From contig JAUHVN010000041.1 of the NCBI GenBank assembly GCA_030425055.1, forward strand, positions 1 to 13,139: a stretch of 13,139 nt of DNA. The letters run 5' to 3'. Positions 6,382 to 13,139 of the stretch are shown piece after piece (position 1 is the first letter of the stretch; each line of letters opens with the position of its first letter). Both the position numbers and the translations under genes were made by a program. Source of the stretch: Actinomycetes bacterium. Its GTDB lineage: Bacteria > Actinomycetota > Actinomycetes > Actinomycetales > Microbacteriaceae. The notes under the pieces were generated by a model that saw only the letters and a program-made list of their open reading frames with translations, was not told the DNA's origin and searched no databases.

Positions 6382-7131
6382 TCAGGCCCGCACGGCGCGG
6401 AACGCGCGCGTGATGTAGGGCAGGCCGACCTCGGCGTCGCCGACGGCGCCGATCTCGTCGAGAAGCGCCGCCAGTCCCGCCTCGATGCGCTCGCGCTCGT
6501 CGGGCTCGGCGGTGATCACGTGGCTGCGCGAGCGCGCCATCGCCAGCAGAGACTCCCGCGTCATGCGGCGGGTCCACCGCCACGACGCCTGCTCGAGCGC
6601 GCCGAGCGGCGCGTTGATCTCGGGGTCGCCGGCGGCGAGCATCTCCTCGGCGCGGCTGCCGTGCATGATCTCGGTCAGCCGCCTCACCCAGGGCACGCTC
6701 TCATCGCGGATGTTCCACACCAGCCCGACGACGCCTCCGCTGCGCAGCACGCGTCCGAGCTCCTCGGATGCCGCGACCGGGTCGACCCAGTGCCACGCCT
6801 GCCCCAGCAGCACGGCGTCGAGGGATGCCTCGGGCAGCGGCATCCGCTCTGCGGTTCCCACGAAGGTCGGCACGCCGTAGACGTTCTCGCGCAGCACCGC
6901 GAGCATGTCGGTGTCGGGGTCGATCGCGACGACCTCGGCGCCCGTCTCGACCGCGACGCGCGAGAGCTTGCCGGTTCCCGCGCCCACGTCTGCGACGCGC
7001 AGGGCGCGCCCCTCGCGGGCGACCGGATGCAGCATCCAGTCCACCGCGACGGCGGGGTACTCGGGGCGACCGACCTCGTACGTGCCGGCCGCCGCGCCGA
7101 ACGACGTGGACATCTCCTCACGGCGGGCCAT
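6382..7131 (-). CDS. Class I SAM-dependent methyltransferase
   Basis: 249 residues from ATG at 7131. A Rossmann methyltransferase of the Methyltransf_11/UbiE-like group: SFGAAAGTYEVGRPEYP (10-26) is the common entry motif, motif I VADVGAGTG is at 47-55, the acidic ribose-binding D71 is in VVAIDPD, and AERMPLP (94-100) and LLGQAWHWVD (108-117) follow. The substrate cannot be told from the sequence. Two starts are possible: 7131, where TAGGCT ends six bases upstream (leaderless), or ATG at 7113, where GAGGAG lies immediately against the start with no spacer; I prefer 7131. It is divergent from the exonuclease gene and followed by the DHFR-like reductase as a two-gene operon. Confidence 0.9.
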   Translation of the reverse strand: MARREEMSTSFGAAAGTYEVGRPEYPAVAVDWMLHPVAREGRALRVADVGAGTGKLSRVAVETGAEVVAIDPDTDMLAVLRENVYGVPTFVGTAERMPLPEASLDAVLLGQAWHWVDPVAASEELGRVLRSGGVVGLVWNIRDESVPWVRRLTEIMHGSRAEEMLAAGDPEINAPLGALEQASWRWTRRMTRESLLAMARSRSHVITAEPDERERIEAGLAALLDEIGAVGDAEVGLPYITRAFRAVRA

Positions 7132-7137
7132 GCATCG

Positions 7138-7143
7138 AGCCTA
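7138..7143 (-). promoter_or_regulatory. Candidate -10 box of a leaderless methyltransferase transcript
   Basis: TAGGCT on the minus strand is followed by CGATGC and then the ATG. The block TAG-G/A-CTCGATGC is shared almost letter for letter with the start region of ychF. Confidence 0.5.
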
Positions 7144-7215
7144 TGCGCGACCGGATGCGACGGCGCCCCGGCGCGCCTGACCCCGTCGGCTCGGAGCCCG
7201 GGCGAGGCTCGGGGT

Positions 7216-7854
7216 GTGCCCCTGGATTTCACCGCCATCGACTTCGAGACGGCGAACTCCAGCACGGCGTCGGCGTGCGCGGTGGGGCTGGTGCGCGTCC
7301 GCGACGGGATCGTGGTCGCCAAGACCGGCTGGCTGATTCAGCCGCCGCCAGGGCACGACCGGTTCTTCGAGCTGAACATCCGCATCCACGGCATCCAGCC
7401 CGAAGACGTCGTCGGCGCGCCGACGTGGACCGATCAGCTGCGCGATCTCGCCGGCTTCGTCGGCTCGGACGTGCTGGTCGCCCACAATGCGGGCTTCGAC
7501 ATGGCGGTCATCAAGCGCGCGTGCGAGGCGACCGGCGATGATGCTCCCGCCTACCGGTACGCCTGCAGTCTTCAGGTCGCGCGCCGCGTCTACGACCTGG
7601 ACTCGTACCGGCTCCCCTTCGTGGCCGCCGAGGCGGGCTTCGCCGACTTCCCCCACCACAACGCCACGGCCGACGCGCTCGCGTGCGCCCACGTGATGAT
7701 CGACGCCGCCCGCCGCGTGGGTGCCGACGACATCGAGGGTCTCGCCGAGCTCGCGGGTGTGCGCGTCTCGCAGATCGTCGTGGCGGCGCCCCCCGTCGGG
7801 GCGGATGCCGGCGTGCCGGGTGCTGTGCCGGCCGCCGCGCCCGCCATCGCCTGA
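7216..7854 (+). CDS. DnaQ-like 3'-5' exonuclease (DEDDh family)
   Basis: 212 residues from GTG at 7216. The catalytic set of DEDDh exonucleases is complete: Exo I with D9 and E11 (AIDFET), Exo II with D95 in LVAHNAGFDMAVI, and Exo III with H148 and D153 in HHNATAD. The family trims nucleic acid 3' ends; stand-alone members of this size include proofreading-epsilon-like proteins and RNases. The C-terminal 40 residues after VSQIVV are an Ala/Pro/Val-rich tail of low complexity. GAGGCT at 7204-7209 lies six bases before the GTG, so a leaderless start is possible; no good Shine-Dalgarno is visible. The upstream continuation of the frame is a shadow of the methyltransferase gene. RmuC, another nuclease-like protein, follows 67 bp downstream. 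Confidence 0.92.
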   Translation: MPLDFTAIDFETANSSTASACAVGLVRVRDGIVVAKTGWLIQPPPGHDRFFELNIRIHGIQPEDVVGAPTWTDQLRDLAGFVGSDVLVAHNAGFDMAVIKRACEATGDDAPAYRYACSLQVARRVYDLDSYRLPFVAAEAGFADFPHHNATADALACAHVMIDAARRVGADDIEGLAELAGVRVSQIVVAAPPVGADAGVPGAVPAAAPAIA

Positions 7855-7897
7855 CCTCGCACACGCACCGCTGTCGGGGCGGCTGCACCGCGATGTC

Positions 7898-7914
7898 GGA
7901 TGCCCGCGGCATCC
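7898..7914 (+). terminator. Hairpin between the exonuclease gene and rmuC
   Basis: GGATGCC (7898-7904), loop CGC, GGCATCC (7908-7914): a perfect 7-bp stem made exactly of the window's recurrent heptamer. It is 43 bp after the exonuclease stop and 7 bp before the rmuC start, so it may be a terminator or part of the rmuC start region. No T-tract follows. Confidence 0.4.
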
Positions 7915-7921
7915 TGGGCGC

Positions 7922-9199
7922 ATGGACGCACTCACGATCCCGCTGATCGTCATCGGCGCGCTCGCCACGGGCGCCCTCGCCGGGTGGCTGGCGGGCCTCG
8001 CCCGCGGCGCCGCACGGGCCGAGCGCGCGCACGCACGCCTCACCGCCGACCTGGCGGCGAGCGAGGCCGCGCGCGCGGGCGTGCAGGCGCAGCTCGACCA
8101 TCAGCAGCACCTCTACCGCGAGCTCGCGAACCAGGCGCGCGCCGACCAGGCGGCCCGCGAAGAGCGCGAGCGCCGCGAGCAGACGGTGCTGCGGGCCCTC
8201 GCGCCCGTCCAGCAGTCCCTGCTGTCGATGCAGACGAAGGTCGACGAGCTCGAGCGCGAGCGTGCGGAGCAGTTCGGTTCGCTCGCCGAGCAGCTGCGGC
8301 GCGCGAGCGAATCCGACGAGGCGCTGCGGGCGACCACCGAGTCGCTCGCCGGCGCGCTGCGGTCGAACGCGACACGCGGGGTGTGGGGTGAGACGCAGCT
8401 GCGGCGCGTCGTCGAAGCCGCAGGGCTCACGCGATACGTCGACTTCGACGTGCAGGCGACGATCTCGACCGATGCCGGCACCGGCCGGCCCGACATGGTG
8501 ATCCGCCTTCCCGGCGACAAGGCGATCGCCGTCGACGCCAAGGTGCCGCTCGACGCCTATCTCGAGGCGAGCGCCATCCCGTGGACGGCCCAGGGCGCCG
8601 ACGCCGACCGCCGCTCGATGCTGCTGCAACGCCACGTCAAGGCGATGCGCGCGCACGTCGACAGCCTGGGCCGCAAGCGCTATTGGGCGGGCCTCGACTC
8701 GAGCCCCGAGTTCGTGGTGTGCTTCGTGCCGAACGAGTCGCTGCTCGCCGCAGCGCTCGAGCAGGACCCCGCCCTGCTCGACTACGCGTTCGGCAAGCGC
8801 GTCGCCCTCGCATCGCCCGTGAACCTGTGGGCCGTCCTCAAGACCGTCGCTTTCACCTGGACCCAGCAGGACGTCTCGGAGCAGGCCCGCGAGCTGTTCG
8901 AGCTCGGCACCCAGCTCTACGAACGACTCGGCTCGCTCACCGGCCACGCCGAGAGCCTGCGCCGCGCGATCGAGCGCACCGTCGACAGCTACAACGGGCT
9001 CATCGGCTCGCTCGAGAGCCGCGTGCTGGTGACGGCGCGCCGGTTCCCGGGCATCGACGACACGAAGCTCGACGCCGTGACGCCGCCGACGGCGATCGAG
9101 TCGACGCCGCGTCCGCTCACCGCGCCCGAACTGATCCCGGTCGACCTCGACGAGGTGCGGCGACGGATCGCACCCAGCGAAGAGGATGCCCGGCGCTGA
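7922..9199 (+). CDS. rmuC: DNA recombination protein RmuC
   Basis: 425 residues from ATG at 7922. Residues about 5-28 form an N-terminal membrane segment. A long charged coiled coil follows to about residue 130 (many Glu/Arg/Ala heptads, such as EERERREQTVLR). The RmuC domain comes next, with the conserved WGETQLRRVVEAAGL block, DMVIRLPGDKAIAVDAKVPLDAY (nuclease-like core), RYWAGLDSSPEFVVCFVPNE and a stretch beginning PVNLWAVLKTVAFTW. RmuC is linked to restriction of recombination at inverted repeats in E. coli and has a PD-(D/E)XK-like fold; direct biochemical proof is limited. No Shine-Dalgarno is visible; CATCCT six bases before ATG is a weak leaderless -10 candidate. It converges on the small membrane-protein gene with a 27-bp gap. 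Confidence 0.95.
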   Translation: MDALTIPLIVIGALATGALAGWLAGLARGAARAERAHARLTADLAASEAARAGVQAQLDHQQHLYRELANQARADQAAREERERREQTVLRALAPVQQSLLSMQTKVDELERERAEQFGSLAEQLRRASESDEALRATTESLAGALRSNATRGVWGETQLRRVVEAAGLTRYVDFDVQATISTDAGTGRPDMVIRLPGDKAIAVDAKVPLDAYLEASAIPWTAQGADADRRSMLLQRHVKAMRAHVDSLGRKRYWAGLDSSPEFVVCFVPNESLLAAALEQDPALLDYAFGKRVALASPVNLWAVLKTVAFTWTQQDVSEQARELFELGTQLYERLGSLTGHAESLRRAIERTVDSYNGLIGSLESRVLVTARRFPGIDDTKLDAVTPPTAIESTPRPLTAPELIPVDLDEVRRRIAPSEEDARR

Positions 9200-9226
9200 C
9201 GGCCGGCTGCATGACCGCGACGACCG

Positions 9227-9448
9227 CTACGCGCCGCCGGGGATGAAGCTCAGCACGGCGATGACGGCGGCCGAGACGCCGACGAACGCGCCGATCAGCC
9301 ACCATGCGCTGATCTCGTGGCCCTCGGCGCGGCGCTTGCGCAGCAGCACGTCGGGGCGACGGGCGGGATCGATCGCATCGGCGACCACGGCCTGGGCCCC
9401 CGTCTGCACGCTCGGCTGCTGCGAGGTCCCGCTTGCCTGTGCGGCCAT
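9227..9448 (-). CDS. Small membrane protein of unknown function (73 aa)
   Basis: ATG at 9448 is preceded by AAGGAG with 8-nt spacing. The product has a polar Gln/Ser/Ala-rich N-terminal half, a basic DPARRPDVLLRKRRAEGHE stretch (27-45), and one C-terminal hydrophobic helix ISAWWLIGAFVGVSAAVIAVL ending in SFIPGGA, so it looks tail-anchored with the N-terminus in the cytosol (positive-inside rule). I do not recognise a family. The basic cluster beside the helix could interact with lipid or nucleic acid, but nothing shows this directly. An in-frame ATG at 9469 lacks a ribosome site. It stands alone between rmuC (convergent) and glpX (upstream on the same strand, with a 168-bp gap). The clean ribosome site and the membrane helix argue that it is real. 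Confidence 0.75.
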   Translation of the reverse strand: MAAQASGTSQQPSVQTGAQAVVADAIDPARRPDVLLRKRRAEGHEISAWWLIGAFVGVSAAVIAVLSFIPGGA

Positions 9449-9462
9449 GAAGGAGCTCCTTC
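9449..9462 (-). promoter_or_regulatory. Ribosome site embedded in a perfect palindrome
   Basis: GAAGGAGCTCCTTC is its own reverse complement and directly abuts the ATG of the 73-residue protein. It contains the Shine-Dalgarno AAGGAG, so the mRNA (or a dimer of it) could mask its own ribosome site, or the DNA site could bind a dimeric protein. Confidence 0.5.
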
Positions 9463-9490
9463 TGGTCATCTGGAACAACGGCGTGTCCCC

Positions 9491-9512
9491 GTCGACACCG
9501 GTCGACATTCTG
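9491..9512 (-). promoter_or_regulatory. Possible promoter/operator of the small membrane-protein gene
   Basis: CAGAAT on the minus strand (9507-9512) resembles a -10 box. It is followed by two GTCGAC palindromes (9501-9506 and 9491-9496) spaced four bases apart, where a regulator could sit over the transcription start. No clear -35 is seen. Confidence 0.25.
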
Positions 9513-9595
9513 CCAGAGACCCGGTCGGGTCGCACCGGCGAGTGTACTCGCGCCTCACGCGTCCCACGCGCCACACGCCGCCGATCCCGCAACCC

Positions 9596-9618
9596 GACGC
9601 GGCCGGAGCCGTCGCGTC
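9596..9618 (-). terminator. Weak bulged hairpin after glpX
   Basis: Starting inside the glpX stop codon, GACGC plus GGC on one side can pair with GCC-GCGTC on the other around a TCCG loop, leaving a three-base bulge. It is GC-rich with no U-tract, so this is only a plausible terminator. Confidence 0.3.
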
Positions 9619-10606
9619 AGAACCACTTCGAGGCGAGGTGCTCCGACGAGATGCGCCGCAGGGTGCCCGATGCGCCGCGCAGCACGACGCTCTCGGTGTA
9701 GACGAAGTCGCCGGCGCGGCGCACACCCGCGACCAGCTCGCCGTTGGTGACGCCTGTCGCGACGAAGATCGTGTTCGAGCCCTTGACGAGGTCGTCGGCC
9801 TCGTACACGAAGTCGTCGACCTTCAGCCCGGCATCCACACCGCGCTGCTTCTCCTCGTCGTCGCGCGGCCACAGCCGACCCTGGATGTGCCCGCCCAGCG
9901 CCTTGATCGCGCACGCGGTGACGATGCCCTCGGGGCTGCCCCCGACTCCGACGCACATGTCGGTGCGCGCGTTGTGGCGCGCGGCGTTGATGCCGCCCGC
10001 GACGTCGCCGTCGCTCATGAGGCGCGTGCCCGCGCCCGCTTCGCGGATGTCGTTGATCAGCTGCTCGTGGCGCGGGCGGTTCAGCACCGAGACGACCATC
10101 TCGTCGACGGGCTTGTCGAGGGCCTTGGCCAGCCGGCGGATGTTCTCGCCGACCGGCAGCCGGATGTCGACCACGCCGACGCCCGCGGGCCCGGTGACGA
10201 GCTTGTCCATGTAGAACACCGACGACGCGTCGAGCATCGCCCCGCGGTCCGAGACCGCGATGACCGAGAGCGCGTTGTTGCGCCCTTCGGCGGTCAGCGT
10301 CGTGCCGTCGATGGGGTCGACGGCGATGTCGGCGCGCGGGCCGCGCCCGGTGCCGACGCTCTCGCCGTTGAAGAGCATCGGGGCGTTGTCCTTCTCGCCC
10401 TCGCCGATGACGATCATGCCGTCGAAGTTCACCGTCGACAGGAACGCGCGCATCGCGTCGACCGCTGCGCCGTCGGCGAGCTCCTTCTGACCCCGCCCGA
10501 TGAACGGCGCCGATCGGATCGCGGCCGCTTCGGTCGCGCGCACCAGCTCGAGCGCGAGATTCCGATCGGGATGCAGCGGGCTCATGTCCTCGGTCAGACT
10601 CACCAT
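9617..10606 (-). CDS. glpX: Class II fructose-1,6-bisphosphatase GlpX
   Basis: 329 residues from ATG at 10606. It hydrolyses fructose-1,6-bisphosphate to fructose-6-phosphate in gluconeogenesis; in Actinobacteria GlpX is usually the main enzyme for this step. Signatures in order: NLALELVRATEAAAI (16-30), GMIVIGEGEKDNAPML (63-78, metal-binding acidic residues), AVDPIDGTTL (95-104, metal and substrate site), then LMSDGDVAGGINAA and GVGGSPEGIVTACAIKALGG in the second half. It is divergent from fba across an 89-bp gap, which puts the two enzymes acting on the same metabolite side by side. It has no Shine-Dalgarno, but TAGGCT lies seven bases before the ATG, so it is a strong candidate for a leaderless transcript. 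Confidence 0.97.
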   Translation of the reverse strand: MVSLTEDMSPLHPDRNLALELVRATEAAAIRSAPFIGRGQKELADGAAVDAMRAFLSTVNFDGMIVIGEGEKDNAPMLFNGESVGTGRGPRADIAVDPIDGTTLTAEGRNNALSVIAVSDRGAMLDASSVFYMDKLVTGPAGVGVVDIRLPVGENIRRLAKALDKPVDEMVVSVLNRPRHEQLINDIREAGAGTRLMSDGDVAGGINAARHNARTDMCVGVGGSPEGIVTACAIKALGGHIQGRLWPRDDEEKQRGVDAGLKVDDFVYEADDLVKGSNTIFVATGVTNGELVAGVRRAGDFVYTESVVLRGASGTLRRISSEHLASKWF

Positions 10607-10613
10607 GGGGTTC

Positions 10614-10619
10614 AGCCTA
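10614..10619 (-). promoter_or_regulatory. Candidate -10 box of a leaderless glpX transcript
   Basis: TAGGCT on the minus strand is followed by seven bases and the ATG. The identical hexamer precedes the methyltransferase start at nearly the same distance. Confidence 0.5.
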
Positions 10620-10652
10620 TTGCCTGGGCCCGCACCCCACCGCGGGCTTCGC

Positions 10653-10690
10653 TAAAGTGACGGGGGTACGCGCCACTTCGATCCGAGGAG
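10653..10690 (+). promoter_or_regulatory. fba promoter -10 box and ribosome site
   Basis: TAAAGT at 10653-10658 is a good actinobacterial -10 hexamer. It would start a leader of about 30 nt holding the ribosome site GAGGAG (10685-10690), five bases before the fba ATG. A -35 is not obvious. It is about 35 bp from the divergent glpX -10, so the two promoters are back to back and could be controlled jointly. Confidence 0.5.
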
Positions 10691-10695
10691 CAGTC

Positions 10696-11727
<1,032 letters not shown>

Positions 11728-11735
11728 GCCGCCCG

Positions 11736-11765
11736 GCAGGTCGCGGGCGTCAGCCCGCGACCTGC
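11736..11765. terminator. Bidirectional stem-loop between fba and the DUF6264-like gene
   Basis: GCAGGTCGCGGGC (11736-11748) pairs perfectly with 11753-11765 around the 4-nt loop GTCA. It begins 8 bp after the fba stop. The TGA stop of the converging minus-strand gene lies at 11750-11752, inside the loop, so its last codons form one arm. No T-tract is seen on either strand. Confidence 0.75.
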
Positions 11766-12313
11766 TCGACCAGCGCGTTCCACACGGCGGGGTCGTTCAT
11801 GATCGGCACGATCATCAGCATGCCGCTGAGGAACGTGAAGACGACTCCTCCGACGAGGGCGATCCACCACGTGACGCGGCCTCGGCGCGCCATGCTCCAG
11901 CACAGCGCCGCGGTCGCGATCCAGCCGAGCGAGAGCAGCACGACCGCCGCGACGCCCCACGGCTGACCGGAGGTCGGGTCCGAGAGCGCGGCATCCACAC
12001 CCATGCCCGTGATCACCTGCTGGGCGTAGGCGCTGTAGTCGATCATCGCGGGCGCGGTCAGGATGATGTTGAGCAGCCCGTACGACAGGAGCACCATCGT
12101 CGCGACGCGATCGACGAGCCGTCCGCGACTGAGCCCACCGGATGCCGCATCCGCGGCGGGGCTCGCCGACGCGGGTGTCGCGGGCGCGGGCTCGTGCGGG
12201 GCTGCGGGTTCGGGCGCGGTCATCCACGGCTCGGGCTCCTTGATGCGGGCGCGCTGCTCCTCGGGCGTCGCGTACTCGCCGTACTGCGGCCTCGCGCGCT
12301 CGGCGTCGCTCAC
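11750..12313 (-). CDS. DUF6264-like integral membrane protein
   Basis: 187 residues from GTG at 12313. The N-terminal motif RPQYGEYATPEEQRARI (8-24) resembles a block I associate with DUF6264 proteins of Microbacteriaceae. A Pro/Ala-rich disordered stretch (about 30-57) follows, then about three membrane helices: 70-92, 119-141 and 148-171, with a 25-residue loop between the first two. The function is unknown. The GTG overlaps the ispH stop by four bases (GTGA), so the two are translationally coupled; no Shine-Dalgarno is needed. The gene ends within the loop of a stem-loop shared with fba. The family label is from memory; the membrane topology is read directly. Confidence 0.82.
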   Translation of the reverse strand: MSDAERARPQYGEYATPEEQRARIKEPEPWMTAPEPAAPHEPAPATPASASPAADAASGGLSRGRLVDRVATMVLLSYGLLNIILTAPAMIDYSAYAQQVITGMGVDAALSDPTSGQPWGVAAVVLLSLGWIATAALCWSMARRGRVTWWIALVGGVVFTFLSGMLMIVPIMNDPAVWNALVEQVAG

Positions 12314-13139
12314 GCGCGCGACCGTCCGCCCAGCGCCCGCGCGTCGCGGCGACCGCCGGCATCCTGACGCAGCTCCTTGGGCAGCGAGAACATGAGGTCC
12401 TCCTCGGCCGTGCGCACCTCTTCGACGTCGACGAAGCCCGCGGCCGCCAGGTCGTCGAGCACCTGCTGCACGAGCACCTCGGGCACCGACGCGCCGCTGG
12501 TGACGCCGACGGTCGCGACGCCGTCGAACCACGCCTGCTCGATCTCGTCGGCGTAGTCGACGCGGTAAGCCGCCTTCGCGCCGTATTCGAGCGCGACCTC
12601 GACCAGCCGCACGCTGTTGGACGAGTTGGCCGATCCGACGACGATGACGAGGTCGGCGTCCTTGGCGACCTTCTTGATCGCCACCTGGCGGTTCTGGGTC
12701 GCGTAGCAGATGTCGTCCGACGGCGGATCCTGCAGCTCCGGGAACCGCTCGCGCAAGCGGCGCACGGTCTCCATCGTCTCGTCGACCGACAGGGTCGTCT
12801 GCGACAGCCACACGACCTTCGAGGGGTCGCGCACCTCGACGGTCGCCGCTTCGGCGGGCGAGTTCACGACGGTGACGTGGTCGGGCGCTTCGCCGGCCGT
12901 CCCCTCGACCTCTTCGTGTCCGTCGTGGCCGATGAGGAGGATCTCGTAGTCGTCGCGTGCGAAGCGCACCGCTTCGCGATGCACCTTGGTGACGAGCGGG
13001 CATGTCGCGTCGATCGCGTGCAGGCCTCGATCGGATGCCGCCGAGACGACGGCCGGCGAGACGCCGTGCGCGCTGAAGACGACGTTCGCCCCTTCGGGCA
13101 CTTCGTCGACCTCGTCGACGAAGATCGCGCCACGCTGCT
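12310..13139 (-). CDS. ispH: 4-hydroxy-3-methylbut-2-enyl diphosphate reductase (5' end outside window)
   Basis: 275 C-terminal residues are present; by alignment in my head to E. coli IspH about 60 N-terminal residues, including the first cluster Cys, lie outside the window. IspH is the [4Fe-4S] enzyme of the last MEP-pathway step, yielding IPP and DMAPP. Visible motifs: GAIFVDEVDEVPEGA, FSAHGVSP (conserved His), DATCPLVTKVH (second cluster Cys), LIGHDGHEEVEGT (catalytic His and Glu), SQTTLSVD (Thr), DDICYATQNRQ (third cluster Cys) and GSANSSNS (diphosphate binding), then GVTSGASVPE. The C-terminus runs on after PKELRQD with a basic Arg/Gly-rich tail of about 16 residues. The DUF6264-like gene overlaps its stop by four bases. 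Confidence 0.97.
   Translation of the reverse strand, partial: QRGAIFVDEVDEVPEGANVVFSAHGVSPAVVSAASDRGLHAIDATCPLVTKVHREAVRFARDDYEILLIGHDGHEEVEGTAGEAPDHVTVVNSPAEAATVEVRDPSKVVWLSQTTLSVDETMETVRRLRERFPELQDPPSDDICYATQNRQVAIKKVAKDADLVIVVGSANSSNSVRLVEVALEYGAKAAYRVDYADEIEQAWFDGVATVGVTSGASVPEVLVQQVLDDLAAAGFVDVEEVRTAEEDLMFSLPKELRQDAGGRRDARALGGRSRA

Noticed and set aside
7195..7215. GAGCC...GGCTC inverted repeat before the exonuclease start
   Set aside because: Short arms in very GC-rich sequence, with no positional logic beyond the weak -10 candidate it overlaps.
7511..8947. 478-codon minus-strand open frame opposite the exonuclease and rmuC
   Set aside because: Antisense shadow; the plus strand carries complete DEDDh and RmuC motif sets.
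9317..10660. 447-codon plus-strand open frame opposite glpX
   Set aside because: Translation is Asp/His/Arg/Val-rich with no domain, and GlpX motifs on the minus strand account for the open reading.

Overview
The window is high-GC (about 70 %), densely packed chromosomal DNA with short intergenic gaps and many GTG starts. It fits an actinobacterium of the family Microbacteriaceae, most likely Microbacterium or a close relative. I infer this from the protein flavour (IspH followed by a DUF6264-type membrane protein, Actinobacteria-type GlpX and class II aldolase), SD-poor genes with a TANNNT box a few bases before the start, and base composition. No rRNA, tRNA, CRISPR array, insertion sequence or phage gene is visible. 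No stretch longer than about 170 bp lacks a gene.

Layout. (1) Positions 1-2661, minus strand: a three-gene operon of a ferric-reductase-like haem/FAD transmembrane oxidoreductase, a membrane-anchored FMN-binding protein with a covalent flavinylation motif, and ApbE (FAD:protein FMN transferase, cut by the window edge). Together they look like an extracytosolic flavin-based electron-transfer module. (2) 2792-3502, plus: a DUF1275 (YoaK-like) membrane protein, divergent from the operon. (3) 3499-4506, minus: a YjbR-like protein, and upstream of it a short alpha/beta-hydrolase-fold protein that lacks the nucleophilic serine. (4) 4561-4656: two strong inverted repeats. (5) 4658-5731, minus: YchF. 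(6) 5765-7131, minus: a methyltransferase followed by a DHFR/RibD-C-like reductase. (7) 7216-9199, plus: a DEDDh exonuclease and RmuC. (8) 9227-9448, minus: a 73-residue membrane protein of unknown function. (9) 9617-11727: divergent glpX (class II fructose-1,6-bisphosphatase) and fba (class II aldolase), neighbouring steps of gluconeogenesis/glycolysis. (10) 11750-13139, minus: ispH (5' end outside the window), translationally coupled to a DUF6264-like membrane protein. A perfect stem-loop separates the latter from fba.

Most of the gene content is ordinary core genome. The most unusual signal is at the DNA level: the heptamer GGATGCC/GGCATCC occurs 28 times by hand count, in both orientations. 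In coding sequence it mostly falls as the codon pairs GAT-GCC or GCA-TCC, and two pairs form intergenic hairpins, reminiscent of how DNA uptake sequences are arranged in other bacteria. Other points of interest are the flavinylation operon, whose ApbE has no visible export signal, the apparently nucleophile-less hydrolase, a 60-bp inverted repeat, and several candidate leaderless promoters.
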